64,000 nucleotides of DNA, from NCBI RefSeq assembly GCF_020085105.1, contig NC_058062.1, positions 3,932,945 through 3,996,944 on the forward strand, in the 5' to 3' direction. The notes under the pieces were generated by a model that searched no databases, had not been told where the DNA came from, and saw only the letters and a list, made by a program, of their open reading frames with translations. This document shows, piece after piece, positions 12,416 through 24,500 of this stretch (position 1 is its first letter; every line of letters begins with the position of its first letter). This DNA comes from Siniperca chuatsi (taxonomy: Eukaryota; Chordata; Actinopteri; Centrarchiformes; Sinipercidae). The translations under genes were made by a program, and so were the position numbers.

Positions 12416-13864
12416 AGCATTATATTTCCTCCAAAATGTACATAAATGTAATTTCAGGGTTACAGGGTTGCCATTGTAGTATCAAAACTGTACGAGAAAG
12501 TAGTGTGAATGGGACAAGGGCAAATTGAATAAATGCAAAAACTTTACAATATTAATTTAATTTGAATACCTAAATTCTGTAATTTGAAGGTAAGAATCAT
12601 TACTTTCAGGGAACAAATTTGGGTGCTCAAATTAGTAGTTTGCACTATTAAAATACTAATGAACAAAACTTAGGCTCAGTATTTATCTTTATACATAACT
12701 GAATTTGCCTAAACAGGTACAGCAGATAAAATATAGCAGATTTCAAACTTAGTTAGCTTACATTAAGTAATTTTTTTGGGTATATGAAACTGCCAGATGC
12801 ACTTTTGAATCTTGACTTGCAAGTTCATTATGGCTCGAATTTGTTCCGTTTTCTCAACAGTTTTGTCACTAATAATCTTCCATAAACAACAGGTCATTCT
12901 TTCAAAACCTCCCTCTAACCCTGGAGGCAGCCAGCTGAGGTCAGGACGCTGATGATTACCATTACATGAGTAGCTTCACAGCCCACAGTCAGATGCTGGA
13001 TATCTCCTCCATCTTCAACAGCAGAATCAAAGCCAAAGGATTAAAAGCTGCCTTCAACCCTTTCTTCAAATTTATTTATTTATATCCACAGAGAAGAAGG
13101 CAGCAGAAGAAATTTCACTTTGAACTAACTTCTGAGGGATGATTTCACAGTCACCTTTTTCAGACCCCTGTCGCATGATGGGAGATAATTATTAGTTATT
13201 ATTATTAGTTATTATTAATAATTTTCAGTTAACCTGTCAGTGCTGAAAGAGCAGCTTCATTATCCAGATGGAAGAACGAAAAGAAATTGGAAGTAAAAGA
13301 AAACAACCGTATGATTAATGAGATGAAATTACAATAGGCTAAGTGACATTTTCAGTTATTGTGCAAACGTTAAATATGAGTTGCTGAGATTTTATTTCTA
13401 AAACATGCAGAGTTTCATGCGACTGTTAGCTTTCCGTTCTCACATGTTTTTAACATTAGCTTTTAACCATTACATAAACTCAGTTTATAACATTTGCTTT
13501 TAACATCTTACACATACATTTCAAAAGTATTAAGACTTTACAAAAATGTTCAAGGAGCTAAAAATAAAACTCTGTCCGACGTGACTTTGGTAGCAACAGG
13601 TGACGTTAGCAGGCGCGAAAATGCGGGTACTGCTATATGTACATATATGTCCACATATTCATAACACAGCCTTATTAGCAGACATTAAAACATTCAGCGA
13701 AATGTCAACATATTACACTTCAGGTACTCAGCTTAATTTACTATTCCACCAACCTGGAAACAGGAGAAATAAATGAGACAGGGCAAACTCTGCGTCCGTT
13801 TTTCATCTCGCTCAGCAGAAAGAGAAACTGACGTAAAGCCCCGTGTAGCACAATAAGCGCCACA

Positions 13865-13880
13865 CTACCCCCTGCTGGCG
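13865..13880 (-). promoter_or_regulatory. CTCF-like binding motif
   Basis: On the minus strand GCCAGCAGGGGGTAG closely follows the CTCF core CCASYAGRGGGCR. It lies in a locally GC-richer, repeat-poor stretch (about 13560-13900). Such motifs also ride on repeats, so occupancy is uncertain. Confidence 0.35.
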
Positions 13881-15184
13881 AACTCCACACTTACTCCTGA
13901 CCTCTATTTAACATATTTTAGTGCATGGATGGTGGAACCAGGTTAATTACCCCTGAACAAATATTCAAAAACATTCATTATAACATTACAGAAACTACCA
14001 CAAATGTGATAACACTTTAGTGGTCATCACACTCGCAACATGTTTTACAACAGCTAACGTTAGTGCTGCTACTGTCTCGAAACTGTGCATGGAATTCACT
14101 AAATTATGCTTTACTGAAACAATATGTTTCACCTATAACATTTTATAATTTCTTTTTTAATCTTTTGGGTTGCAACAAAAAAGTAAAATCCAATCATCAC
14201 CTTCACATTCTCCCAATTAGCACAAATTAAATTTTGGTGTTGGCCATGGACGCTGATGGATGCAACAAACTGGTGTCCTAAACAACAGCAGGTGAGCACT
14301 CTGTTCAGAGAAAGCAGCACCCACTGATATATAATCTGTCCTTGCTTGTCCGTTTGGTTAAACAAGCGTGCCAAGGCAGTTTTCTGGCACCAAACTAGAG
14401 GATTTCTGGTTATTGAACTTGAAACTTTCCACACAGCGACCTCTCCCTGCCATTTGATGCTGGGACTGTGGACAGTTGCCAAAGCCAGCTCTGACATTTT
14501 CCTCCAGTGAAGTTCAGAAGGAACAGAAATTTTTTAGGAGTCTATTTATTTATCTACTTGATCACCACTCTGCAGGAGCTGCAGTTCAAGCCTCAGTAAA
14601 CAACCAACAGCTAATCCATCTTTGTAAGTGAATTTAGTTATATTGGATTTATAAGGCAAGAAAAATACTGTCATTAGTCTCACTGTCAGGAATAATTCAG
14701 CCTTTTGTCTCGGTCCTGCTGCTCTACAGCTGCAGGCAGTAATTTATGCAGAAACATAATAGCCTCATGAAATACACTGGATGCTCTCTGAGTACCTAAA
14801 CAACACAGGGAACAAATTTGCATCAATTTACATCACCGTCAAAAAGGACCAAAGATATTCTGACAGGCCGTTTTATTTTTTATTCTTTTATCGTAGATTA
14901 TTCTGGATAGCAGCCGAAGAACTGATTGATGCAGCATGCATCATATGTAAGAAAAAATCCCCAAAAATGAATAGATAAATGGAAATATCTTCGGCCAGTT
15001 ACATCTTTCTGCAACTGATAATGTAAAAAACTAAAATGTGATAAATACTGTATGTCCCTCTTTCTTACTATTAACATTGTATTAGTGTGTTAACCAAAAG
15101 ATGTAGCTTTTGTTACTTCGTTACTGAATATTCATTTGAAAAATATATGACTTTTATTACAGTTTTGAGAGTTTGAAAAGCTGT

Positions 15185-15520
15185 CGGCTTGGTTTTTAGC
15201 CATGCTGGCAGCACATCCACTACTTTGGTCCCAACAGAATTATCACAACAGCTATTAGATGGATTACCAATACATTTGGTACCGCCATTCATGTAGCCCA
15301 GTAGATGAATCCTAATTGCTTTGATCATCCCCTGATTTTACCTCTAGCACCACTATGAGGTTAACATTTGTGGTTTGGAGTAAAATGTCTCAACAAATGT
15401 TAGATGGATTGCCATGAAATTTGGTTGGATTGTCCAGTAATTTGGTTTATGAGCAAATACTTTGTGTTTGGTGCTAATAAACAAATGTTAGCTAAACTAA
15501 GATGAACATGGTAACCAGTA
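15185..15520 (+). repeat. TTAGCATGCTAAC-family partial copy
   Basis: TAGCCATGCTGGCAGCACAT, TCTCAACAAATGTTAGATGG and CTAAACTAAGATGAACATGG, with internal loss. Confidence 0.6.
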
Positions 15521-16089
15521 AACCTGCTGAACTTGAGGAAGTTATAGGTTATTTTGATAACATTTTTACGTAGATGAATATTAAAAAACATCCACAGAGC
15601 TTTCAGAAAGGTGCGGATTAAAAGTATCACTTATTATGATTGTCAATTAATCAATTTAAAAATTGTGACGGGTCCAAAATTAATGTTTTGTTTCTCTGTG
15701 TGAGATGTCTGACGTTTGGTTCCTGCTTCTAACAAGGCTTGTGAGCCAATATTATAACGACGTTGGTATCACATGGTATAGTTGCCAGTTAGTGTAGAAA
15801 AAAAAAACGGACACTGACGTTAGCACATATTAGCTCCCGCAAACAATGTAATGTTATAACGAAGATGCATATGAGAGGGGATTTAGAAGTGGGCCAGGGT
15901 CTGACATAACCGATGGCCCGGGGCCAGTACAAGTTTATGCAGGGCAAGTTCTTTGACCAGTCACTGGTCTGTCCGGGCCAGTGGCGGACTGGTCCTCTTA
16001 TGAAAAGACGGTCGCTCTTCTTTAAGAATAAAGTGGACGTGGGATCCCAATATATTAACATTACCAATGTGTCATGTCGAAGGTAAATT

Positions 16090-16160
16090 AAAGTTAAAGT
16101 TCAGCTTTAACATTGTCATTGTGAGCATGTTAGCATTTAGCTCAAATCACCGCTGTGTGG
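16090..16160 (+). repeat. TTAGCATGCTAAC-family fragment
   Basis: CATTGTCATTGTGAGCATGT followed by TAGCATTTAGCTCAAATCAC, the trailing part of the family. Confidence 0.6.
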
Positions 16161-17255
16161 AGCTCAGAGAGGTGAGGGAGTGTGACTGGTGATAATGAGT
16201 CTGGCTCTAGCTGGCACTGGGAGGCCGGGGAATGACAAAGGCCCTGACCGGCCTGCTCACCAGTCCAGCCACGCAGGGACAAGAACACCGACCGAGGCCA
16301 GACCGGACAACAACCCTTCACTGAAGCTGCAGCAGAAAACTGGGGGTGACAAACTGAACACGAGGGGAATACGAACGAGCCACACAACAGGAAGTGAAGG
16401 GACGGTTTCAAGAATTAGATATCTTATGTCATATCTTAAAAAGCCATTTCAGTGTCTTAGCATGTTTTGGTCCACAAATCATGTACTGCAATTCATTCAT
16501 TTTAGATTTTTGATGTGTGTTTTACCACTTTTGTTGGACGCTACTGGTTTTCATTTCATTTCATTAACATGCAGACAGCGTGCATATTTAAGTAATCCAT
16601 CAAAGAGAAGAGGAAATTGTGTCATTGCAGAATGATATTATAATAATTAATACCAGGGAAAATAGCGTAAGCAGGAAAGTAGTAAACAATTTCAGCATAT
16701 ATTAAATTTTATGTATTCATGGGAGTTATGTAAAGGAAAAGTAGGCTAATGGATTACAGCATCATTAGGCTGTGTAGAACAAGAGCAAGCAAAGAAGAAA
16801 CTCTTGTATAATATTATGATCTGCAATTATACAAGAATATGCAAAAACATGACCGTAACATGACCTAGAAATACAATAATATACAGTGCATATTGTACAT
16901 GTATGTTGTATGTAGAGTGAGGGAGACATGGGAATCTGATGGATGCAGAGACGTGATTTCATATCTCACACAACAGACTGATGTGTAAATATAATATTAA
17001 CAGTCAGCAGAAGAACATACATATGATTAGACAGTATCAGCCATGTAGACATGTGTTGTGCAATACAACCTAGTATGTACAATCACGTAAATATTACACA
17101 TTTAATTTAAAGCTTGTTCTAAACTACAAAAAGACAAAATATATACATTTTAAAAAGCACAGACTTGTGATGTTCCTGCTCTGGAAATGTAATAGATACT
17201 GTTCAGCATTTTAAGTACTTTTTTTTAAAGGATTTTGTTAGATAACAGATTGATA

Positions 17256-17480
17256 CCAATAAAATACTTGGTTTCTACTGGTACTGTAGGTACAGTGGAA
17301 GAAAACAAGACTCTTTTTATGCTTAATTTTCCCCCCTAAAAATACTATATATATTAATTACTTATCCTTTCCCCTAAAATGCCTAATTGTTACTACTCTC
17401 TTGTTCCCCATAGTCTTTTTTTTTTTACACTGTACCTACATTTAAATACCAGCAGGAACCGGTAAGTATTTTATTGGAGC
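17256..17480. mobile_element. Inverted-repeat MITE
   Basis: About 45-bp arms face each other: the left arm reads CCAATAAAATACTTGG ... GTAGGTACAGTG and the right arm is its imperfect reverse complement, ending AAGTATTTTATTGG. The 130-bp core is AT-rich with no frame. This is the build of a non-autonomous DNA transposon. Confidence 0.7.
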
Positions 17481-17711
17481 CTGATTCATACAACCAAATT
17501 ACACTGTAAATCGCGGGCTTATTTAATTAGATTCTTGTACCAAAACAAAGGTAGTTTCTTCTTATAAAACAGAAAAAAAACATATAATCCACCATACTGG
17601 ATTATGGAGATATCCTGAATGCTCATGCTGCTGACCAGCTAGTACTCACTACTGTAGGTGATGCAAAATGGTCATCAGCACACCTGTGTTTTCATTTATA
17701 AGGGCGTGCTG

Positions 17712-17800
17712 TCCAGTGGTGGAAAGCAACTAAGTAAATTTACTCAAGTACAGTTCTGGGGTGCTTTACTTGAGTACATCCATTTTACTTGTTATGATTT
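17712..17800 (+). repeat. CAGTGGTGGAA-family fragment
   Basis: Starts CCAGTGGTGGAAAGCAACTA and continues with TTTACTCAAGTACAG. Only one end is present; the sequence then becomes AT-rich and unassigned. Confidence 0.65.
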
Positions 17801-18611
17801 AGTATTTCTTAATTAAGTTATTTTAGCATTCAGATATGACAAAAAAATCACATTCATAAAATAAAAAAGTAATTCTGATTTTTGCGTGTGTGTATCACTT
17901 AATTTTTACTTACTATCTTATAATTTTTCATAATTTCATTAGGTTTTATTATCTTATTATTCTTAGTATAAGTTTGGTATTTTATCATTTAGGTTTTTTT
18001 CCATGTCTTTGCATCTATTTTCTTGGCGGTAATTAACTTCCATAGCTAACTAGAAATCTCAGATGTAACACTGGTTTTCATATGTCGTGGCATCAGCGAC
18101 GAGTCTGTCACCTCGTCTCGTGTCTCGTCCTGCTACAGATCAGATCACAGATCACAGATGGAGACTATTTCTAGAAGAAACCGGAACCCAAACCTCGGGA
18201 ATGTTACCAACACACACTGTGTTCGGAAAATAAAAAGCTGCGAAATCATGAATAACTGCATGCAGATTTTATTTATTTTTTGTTGCATTTTTAATGATGC
18301 TTGTGATTTATATACCTGCTTCTCTGTGTCGGGTTATCAATGTTGGTTTTGAATATTTATGAAGAAACTTCTTATACAACAATTACGCAACTCCTTTGAG
18401 TTTTGAATGAAGGACTTGTTTTTTCCATCGTCCTTTGTTGTATTGTTGCTTTTACGTAAGTAAACAATCTGAATGCTAATAATACTACCACTGTGAATAA
18501 CCATAAACTAATAACAAAAAGTTAAAAGGTTTGCTTTGTCTATGACATTGTCTTAAAACAAAACAATTTGAATATTAATCATCTTGTTAATTTTAGCTTT
18601 GAAGATTTGAA

Positions 18612-18980
18612 TCCAGTGGTGGACTGTAACTAAGTACATTTACTCAAAGTACTGCACTTAAGTACTAATTTGAGGAACTTGTACTTTACCTGAGTCTTTT
18701 CTTTTTATGCTACTTTCTACTTCTACTCTACTACATCTGAGAGGGAAATATTGTACTTTTTACTTCACTACATTTATCTCACAGCATTAGTTACAAACAA
18801 AACATACGAAGAGGTTATAAAATATGATGTTTTGTGTCTAAATTACACTACCCAACAGTTACAGCTTGACCACTTGACAGAATTGGCAACTAATGGCAAC
18901 TATCATTAGATCATTTTAAACAAGTTTGTCTTTTTTATTTTAAGCAAAGGATCTGAATACTTCCTCCACCACTGACCTTA
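18612..18980 (+). repeat. CAGTGGTGGAA-family copy
   Basis: Begins CCAGTGGTGGACTGTAACTA, with CAAAGTACTGCACTTAAGTA in the body, and ends CTTCCTCCACCACTGA, so both inverted ends are present. Confidence 0.7.
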
Positions 18981-19221
18981 ACGGATAATATGGCTTCAGT
19001 AACTGATCCCAAATCAGCCTGTGATTACTGCCACCTAGTGGACAGAAGCGTTAACAACACGTCCTGTATTTTCACTGCTGAACTGTGACAACTTGGTTTT
19101 GTTTTGTTGCTGATGAGCTAAAACCAAGAGAGCATCTGCATTGAATCTCCTCGAAACACAAACTTTTCCTTTTATTCGGTCGGCCTTCGTACAAAACCAC
19201 CGTTGCATGTGTGAAGGTCCC

Positions 19222-19235
19222 GTTACCATGGCAAC
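19222..19235 (+). promoter_or_regulatory. RFX X-box motif
   Basis: GTTACCATGGCAAC fits the X-box consensus GTNRCC-N(0-3)-RGYAAC at every position. RFX factors bind X-boxes close to the start site of ciliary and some immune genes. It sits 6.7 kb upstream of the first visible exon of the plus-strand EF-hand/Ubl gene, in sequence free of recognised repeats. The site is nearly palindromic, so it does not fix a direction. Confidence 0.5.
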
Positions 19236-19239
19236 CGGT

Positions 19240-19339
19240 CAACACAGTGATGCAACAGCGAGGAAACAGAAACTTCTCAGAGATTTAACTTAAAAAGAGG
19301 AAGAGGAGTTCAAGCCTGACTGAATAATACAGATTAAAT
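19240..19339 (+). other. Possible non-coding first exon
   Basis: Directly after the X-box is a purine-rich stretch ending in AAAT followed by GTGAGT, a good splice donor. It could be a 5' untranslated exon of the EF-hand/Ubl gene. A 12-codon upstream frame starting at the ATG near 19253 would be contained in it. No TATA box or other promoter element was seen. Confidence 0.25.
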
Positions 19340-19704
19340 GTGAGTCCTATGTATGTATCTTCTTTTATACAGTCTATGGTATCTACTCACTGATACTGGA
19401 CTTTAAATCAAATATCAAACATGATGTGATGGTGATTATTAGAATTGATTTAGATCAGTAGAGGCTGATTTGTTTAGGATTAAAATTAAGTGATTCTGTT
19501 CTCTACTGAATACATCTGCAGCAATTGTAAATTACAGCCAGCTGTTTTCTTACCCAGTACTTTATTTACAGAGGAACTGAGTCGTGCTCCTCTTTAGTTC
19601 TTATTTTCACCCATCAGAGGGCGATGTAACCAAACATTATGTGCTCAACTGCAGCACTGATCTGAGAGGAAGATACTGACGTTTCAAGATGACTGAAAGC
19701 TGTA

Positions 19705-20340
19705 CTTATGCAGTATTCAGATACTTTACTAAAGTAAAAGTACTAATACCACACTGTGAAAATAATAAGTAAAAGTCCTGCATTGAAAATGTTACTTAAG
19801 TAAAAGTATGTAAGTGTAATCAAGAAAATGTACATAAAGTATTAAAAATACTCAAAGCAGTAAAATGTGCCCTGTGACTGTTATACTATTATATATTATA
19901 TCATCAGATTATTATTCCTCATGCATTAATGTAAAAGCAGGATGTTGCTGCTGTAGCTGGTTGAGGTGGAGCTCATTTTGAACTAGTTTGTATCGGACTG
20001 CAACTAATGATTATTTTCATTATGGATTAATCTGCTGACTAATTTCGATTGTTTGTTTTGTTTGTAAAAACAACTGTTGGGTTGTTTAATTAATAACAAA
20101 ACATCATATTTTATTAGTTCTTCATATGTTTTGTATGCATGTAAATCTGCAAAGTAACTAGTAACTACAGCTGTCATGTAAATGTAGTGAAGTAAAAAGT
20201 TAAATATTTCCCTCTGAAATGTAGTGGAGTAGTATAAAGTATAAAGTGGCATGAAAAGAAAAGACTCAAGTACAAATACCTCAAATTTGTACTTAAGTAC
20301 AGTACTTGGGGAAATGTGCTTAGTTGCATTCCACCACTGT
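19705..20340 (-). repeat. CAGTGGTGGAA-family copy holding an ATTAATCGATTA-family scrap
   Basis: Body from TATTCAGATACTTTACTAAA to the clear end ATTCCACCACTG. A short ATTATTTTCATTATGGATTA fragment at about 19990-20060 belongs to a different repeat family and interrupts it. Confidence 0.7.
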
Positions 20341-20635
20341 AATAAAAAGTGTCATATACTTACTGTGAATCATGCAGATTGTGAAATATATATATATTTA
20401 TACAGATACTGATGAGGCAAACCAGCTCATTCATTATTCTGACTCTGTTAAGGGATTGTAAACACTCAGAGGAGCTCTACATGCTGCAGATATGACCTTT
20501 CTGTTAGAGCCGCTGGCAACATAAGCAGGGATTACACCTCATGTCATACAGCACTTATAGGTTCACTGTGCAGGAAACACGGTTATCTGCTGTCTTAACT
20601 TCCACATCTGCTGCCTTATTTTAATGTTTTACTGG

Positions 20636-21545
20636 CAGTGGTGGAAAGTAACCAATTACATTTACTCAAGTACTGTACTTAAACACAACTTTGAGGTACT
20701 TGAGTATTTCCATTCCAATCCCCATTGTACAGTGGTGGAAGAAGTACTCAGATCCTTTACTTAAGTAAAAGTACCAATGCAACAATGTAAAAATACTCTG
20801 TTAAAAGTCCTGCATTTAAAATCCTATTTAAGTAAAAGTACTGAAGTATTATCAGCAAAATTATTTAAAGTATCAAAAGTAAAAGTAGTCGTGCAGTAAA
20901 ATTATTATCTGACATTATTAGATTGTTAATACTGATGCATCAATGTTAGAGCAGCATGTTACTGTTGTAGCTGCTCAAGGTGGAGCTAGTTTTAACTACA
21001 TTACATACTGTTAGTTAGTTTTAACTACTTTACATACAGTGAGTTAGTTTTGTCCAGTGGTTCCCAACCTAGGGGTTTGGGCCCCTCCAAAGGGTCACAA
21101 GATAAATCTGAGGGGTCGTGAGATGATTAATGGGACAGGAAAGAAGGAAAAACTAAGTTCTGATACACAAATCTATATTCATTGTTTGGACTTTTCTATA
21201 ATCTTTTCTATTTTTTATTTATTTAATATATTTAATAATGTTCCCTCTTTGGGCATTGAACAATAATTTATATGAAACCATGTGAGACGTTTAGAGGACA
21301 TCACAGACATCTGAAACTTGGACAAGAGGCCTCAACTGGACTATTTTATAAGAGCATTATATGTTTTTTTTATGTAAAATCTTAATCTGAAAAGTAACTT
21401 TTAACTACAGCTGTCAGATAAACGTAGAGCAGTAAAGAGTACAATATTTTCCTCTGAGATGTAGTGAAGTAGAAGTTTATAGCATAACATTCTCAAGTAA
21501 AGTACAAGTACCTCAAATTTGTACTTAAGTACAGTACTTATTTAT
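20636..21545. repeat. Two abutting CAGTGGTGGAA-family copies with an inner insertion
   Basis: A truncated plus-oriented start (20636-20730) runs straight into a second copy that starts CAGTGGTGGAAGAAGTACTC at about 20731. The latter is interrupted by another repeat beginning CCAGTGGTTCCCAACCTAGG near 21056, which continues to about 21380. Confidence 0.65.
21056..21380 (+). repeat. CAGTGGTTCCCAACC-type repeat nested in older MITE
   Basis: CCAGTGGTTCCCAACCTAGG and GGGTCACAAGATAAATCTGA resemble a widespread fish hAT-like repeat. The host MITE resumes after it with AAAAGTAACTTTTAACTACA. Confidence 0.5.
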
Positions 21546-21619
21546 TATGCATTTATTTACATAAATATTTTTTACATACAATACATATGATCAGGTTATT
21601 AAATAAGATGCATTGTTAA

Positions 21620-21870
21620 AAATTAAACTAGCGCTAAAACAATTAATGAATTAGTCGGTTAACAGAAAATTAACATTTATGACATTTATGAAGACAAATG
21701 ATAACCATTATCTGGTTCCAGCTTCAGCTATGTGAGATTTTACTGCTTTTCTCAGTTTTATATGATGTTTTTTGGACTGTTGGTCGAACAAAACAAGGCA
21801 TTTGTGCCATTCTGTGATGGACATTTTTTGCTTTTTTTTGTCATTTTATAGACTAAATAATTAGCCAGTG
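21620..21870 (+). repeat. ATTAATCGATTA-family copy
   Basis: Shows AACAATTAATGAATTAGTCG, then a TTGGTCGAACAAAACAAGGC block typical of this family, then TAGACTAAATAATTAGCCAG. Confidence 0.55.
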
Positions 21871-21924
21871 AATCAATGCTTAAACTTAGCTCTACCTTCA
21901 AAACACCCACAGAGGCCAATTTTC

Positions 21925-23080
21925 TGCATTGAATACTTTTACGTATACTTTAAGTACATTTTGCTAAAAATACTTACAAACTTTTACTGGAGTAACATTT
22001 TCAATTGCATGACTTATACTTGTAATGGAGTATATTTACAGTGTCGTATTGCTGTTCACTGGAGCTTTAAGTCTGTCTGTCGGAAACTGTTCTTCGGAAA
22101 GTTCATGTTGCATGAGTGCACACTTTGGCTCTCAGAGTAAAAAAGTGTCAGCCCTCTCCCCAAACCCCCCCACTCTGCTCCCCACATACCAGCAGCACAC
22201 CTGTGGTTGGGAAAACCTGAAATCCACTTTGAAGTGATCCGCCTGTTGTAGAGGCATAAATATGCATGAAAGGAATTTTATAACAGCAAAGATGAAAGAC
22301 ATGTCACATTTTTTTCTCAAAGGAAGCATGTCGTGTTTTCTGCCAGAAACAAAAAAGTTCTTTTTATTCACGGTTGACTGAGTTCAGTCAGCTGTTTGAG
22401 AAGTTTCAGTTTGATCTTCAGATGGATTTCAGCATAGTAGCACAAACTGTACCACTGCCTCATTATTATTGCTATAACTAATACTTCCATTCTTCAGAAG
22501 TAGCTAAGTAAAATAGGTACTTTATTTGGAAATGTTCATTTTGGAAGGCTACTACTACTTTTTCTCCACCACATTGTTGGGGGAAATATTGTACATTTTA
22601 CTCATTAACTATGTAGATATTGTAGATAAACTCATAAAGTATAAGTCTTGTCAGTTAAAAACTTCCAGTGGTGCAATTGCATTTACAAAAGTATTGTACA
22701 ATCCAGAGGTACTTGTGCCTTACTGGAGTATTTCCATTTTTCTGTTACTTTATACTTTTTCTTCACCACATTTCTGAGGGAAATATTTGAAATTTTTTAA
22801 ACATTTTATTCATTCACTAATTATGTAGATATTGTAGATTAACTCATAAACTCATATGTCTTGTCAGGTCAAACATTTAAATAAGTATTGTACTTAAGTA
22901 AAATTCTGAGGTACTTGTACCTTACTGGAGTATTTCCATTTCCTATGACTTTATACTTTTACTCCGCTGCATTTCAGTGGCAAATATTTAACTTTTTACC
23001 CCATTACATTAATTCAACAGCTACAGTTAATAGTTACTTTGCAGATGAAGGTTGTACATAAAAATATTCTAATATTATAT
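21925..23080. repeat. Cluster of CAGTGGTGGAA-family fragments
   Basis: Body pieces recur at about 21925-22050, 22490-22610 and 22680-23080, each with TACTTTATACTTTT, TTTCTCCACCACATT-like or GAGGTACTTGTACCTTACTG text. 22051-22489 between them is unassigned. Confidence 0.6.
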
Positions 23081-23944
23081 ATTGGTATGTTTTGTTATAG
23101 GTCAATCCACGCATCAAGGTACAAAGTCATTAAAACTAGAAACCTGTGCTCACTGTGGAAAAGTGCAGACGCAAACACAGTAAAAGAGTTCAAATGTCTT
23201 AAAAAGGTTTCCAAGTGAGATGTTGTATGGGAGTTGCAGTTTAAATTGATGCACCTAAAGCAGTTGAAGTGTCATTTGAAGCACTTAAAGTGTTTTAACT
23301 CTTTTCTGAAGTGTAAGTTTAACCCCTGCAGTCAAATGAATTGTCAGTTTTTATGTAAACACTGAACTAACCATTGAAGTGTAAGAGTTAGAGAGAATTA
23401 CTTATGTATTTTTCCATTGTAGTATCACTTTCACTGAAGGATGTGAGTACATCTTTCACCGTTGCTAGTAAATCAAACTGTCTCAGACTCGAACTCCTCC
23501 AATAAAGTCTTTCCCCGTACACCTTCGTCTCCAGACAGGATTTCCTGTCTGTGTCTGAGGGAGGGGCCGGATCTCAGGAACCCCCCCCCAGCTCCCAGCA
23601 CTGGCACTGGGATATGTGCAGGGGCATGAACTGGGAATGGGACTGAGGAAGCCAGGGACAGCAGTGAGCTCATCATGTTTAACTGGTCACCATTTCTTTG
23701 TTTCCTGTCTTCATTGTTTAAGATGACCAGGAAGGATGAGCCATCGCAAAACCATCATGGCTATTCTTCCCTTATTTTGTCATTCTGTTGCTGTGGTATC
23801 TGCTGGGGTTGAGCAGGATTAATCACTTAACTGCACTGTAAAACAGGGTGCCTGCAGATATTAAAGTGGTCCAGTCATAGGTTAGGACAGGTTTAGTAAC
23901 AGAATACACACCCAGTCTGCTAATAAACAGACCTTTCATATCTT

Positions 23945-24500
23945 ACTTAGTGATTCCCACCCAGGGGCACTTGTACCCCAGGGGTACTTCTGCAGCTGCT
24001 TGGGGGTACAGAGATTGTGGAGTAGCTAAACTAATTTATAAACAGATAAACAGTTGAAATAGTTATCTAAAAGTAATGGACAACAGCTGAAATAGTTAGC
24101 TAAGAATAATGGAAAAACAGCTGAAATAGTTAGCTAAATTGGACAACAGCTGAAATAGTTAGCTAAGAATAATGGAAAAACAGCTGAAATAGTTAGCTAA
24201 ATTGGACAACAGTTGAAATCGTTAGCTAAGAATAATGGAAAAACAGATAAAATAGTTAGCTAAATTGGACAACAGTTGAAATCGTTAGTTAAGAATAATG
24301 GAAAAACAGCTGAAATAGTTAGCTAAATTGGACAACAGTTGAAATAGTTAGCTAAGAATAATGGGAAAACAGCTAAAAATAGCTAAAAGTAATGGAAAAA
24401 CAGTTGAAATAGTTAGCTAAAAGTGATGAATAAACAGTTGAAATAGTTAGCTAAAATAATGGAGAAACAGTTGAAATAGTTAGTTAGCTAAAGGAATGGG
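23945..24500 (+). mobile_element. Transposon-like element with internal minisatellite, copy 1
   Basis: Opens with TTAGTGATTCCCACCCAGGG and TACCCCAGGGGTACTT, then the GAAATAGTTAGCTAA minisatellite. It matches the copy at 46788-47607 in both parts. The right terminus is not recognisable here. Confidence 0.6.
24040..24500 (+). repeat. Higher-order minisatellite
   Basis: About 14 units of a 30-35 bp motif containing CAGTTGAAATAGTTAGCTAA. In the first half two variants alternate regularly, one with AAGAATAATGGAAAAA and one with AAATTGGACA, forming about four 65-bp dimers. The second half is a simpler array with AAAAGTAATGG spacers. Confidence 0.85.

Larger units (their letters stand above)
12416..17255. 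other. Intergenic, mostly unassigned
   Basis: Holds the CTCF-like motif and repeat pieces listed separately. A 122-codon minus-strand frame (14129-14497) and a GC-richer plus-strand frame (16189-16635) have no recognisable domain. Confidence 0.5.

Noticed and set aside
14129..14497. 122-codon minus-strand frame
   Set aside because: No domain, no splice context and no sign of codon bias; possibly part of an unknown repeat.
16189..16635. 148-codon plus-strand frame
   Set aside because: Low-complexity Thr/Ser/Gly/Pro start, then AT-rich chance sequence; it overlaps a repeat edge.
23690..23815. Possible exon starting ATGACCAGGAAGGATGAG after a good pyrimidine tract
   Set aside because: The only nearby donor (GTATCT) leaves phase 1, which does not fit the phase-0 start of the exon at 25910.
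24040..24500. Repeat array considered as a CRISPR array
   Set aside because: The units are directly adjacent minisatellite monomers without unique spacers, and the host is a vertebrate.
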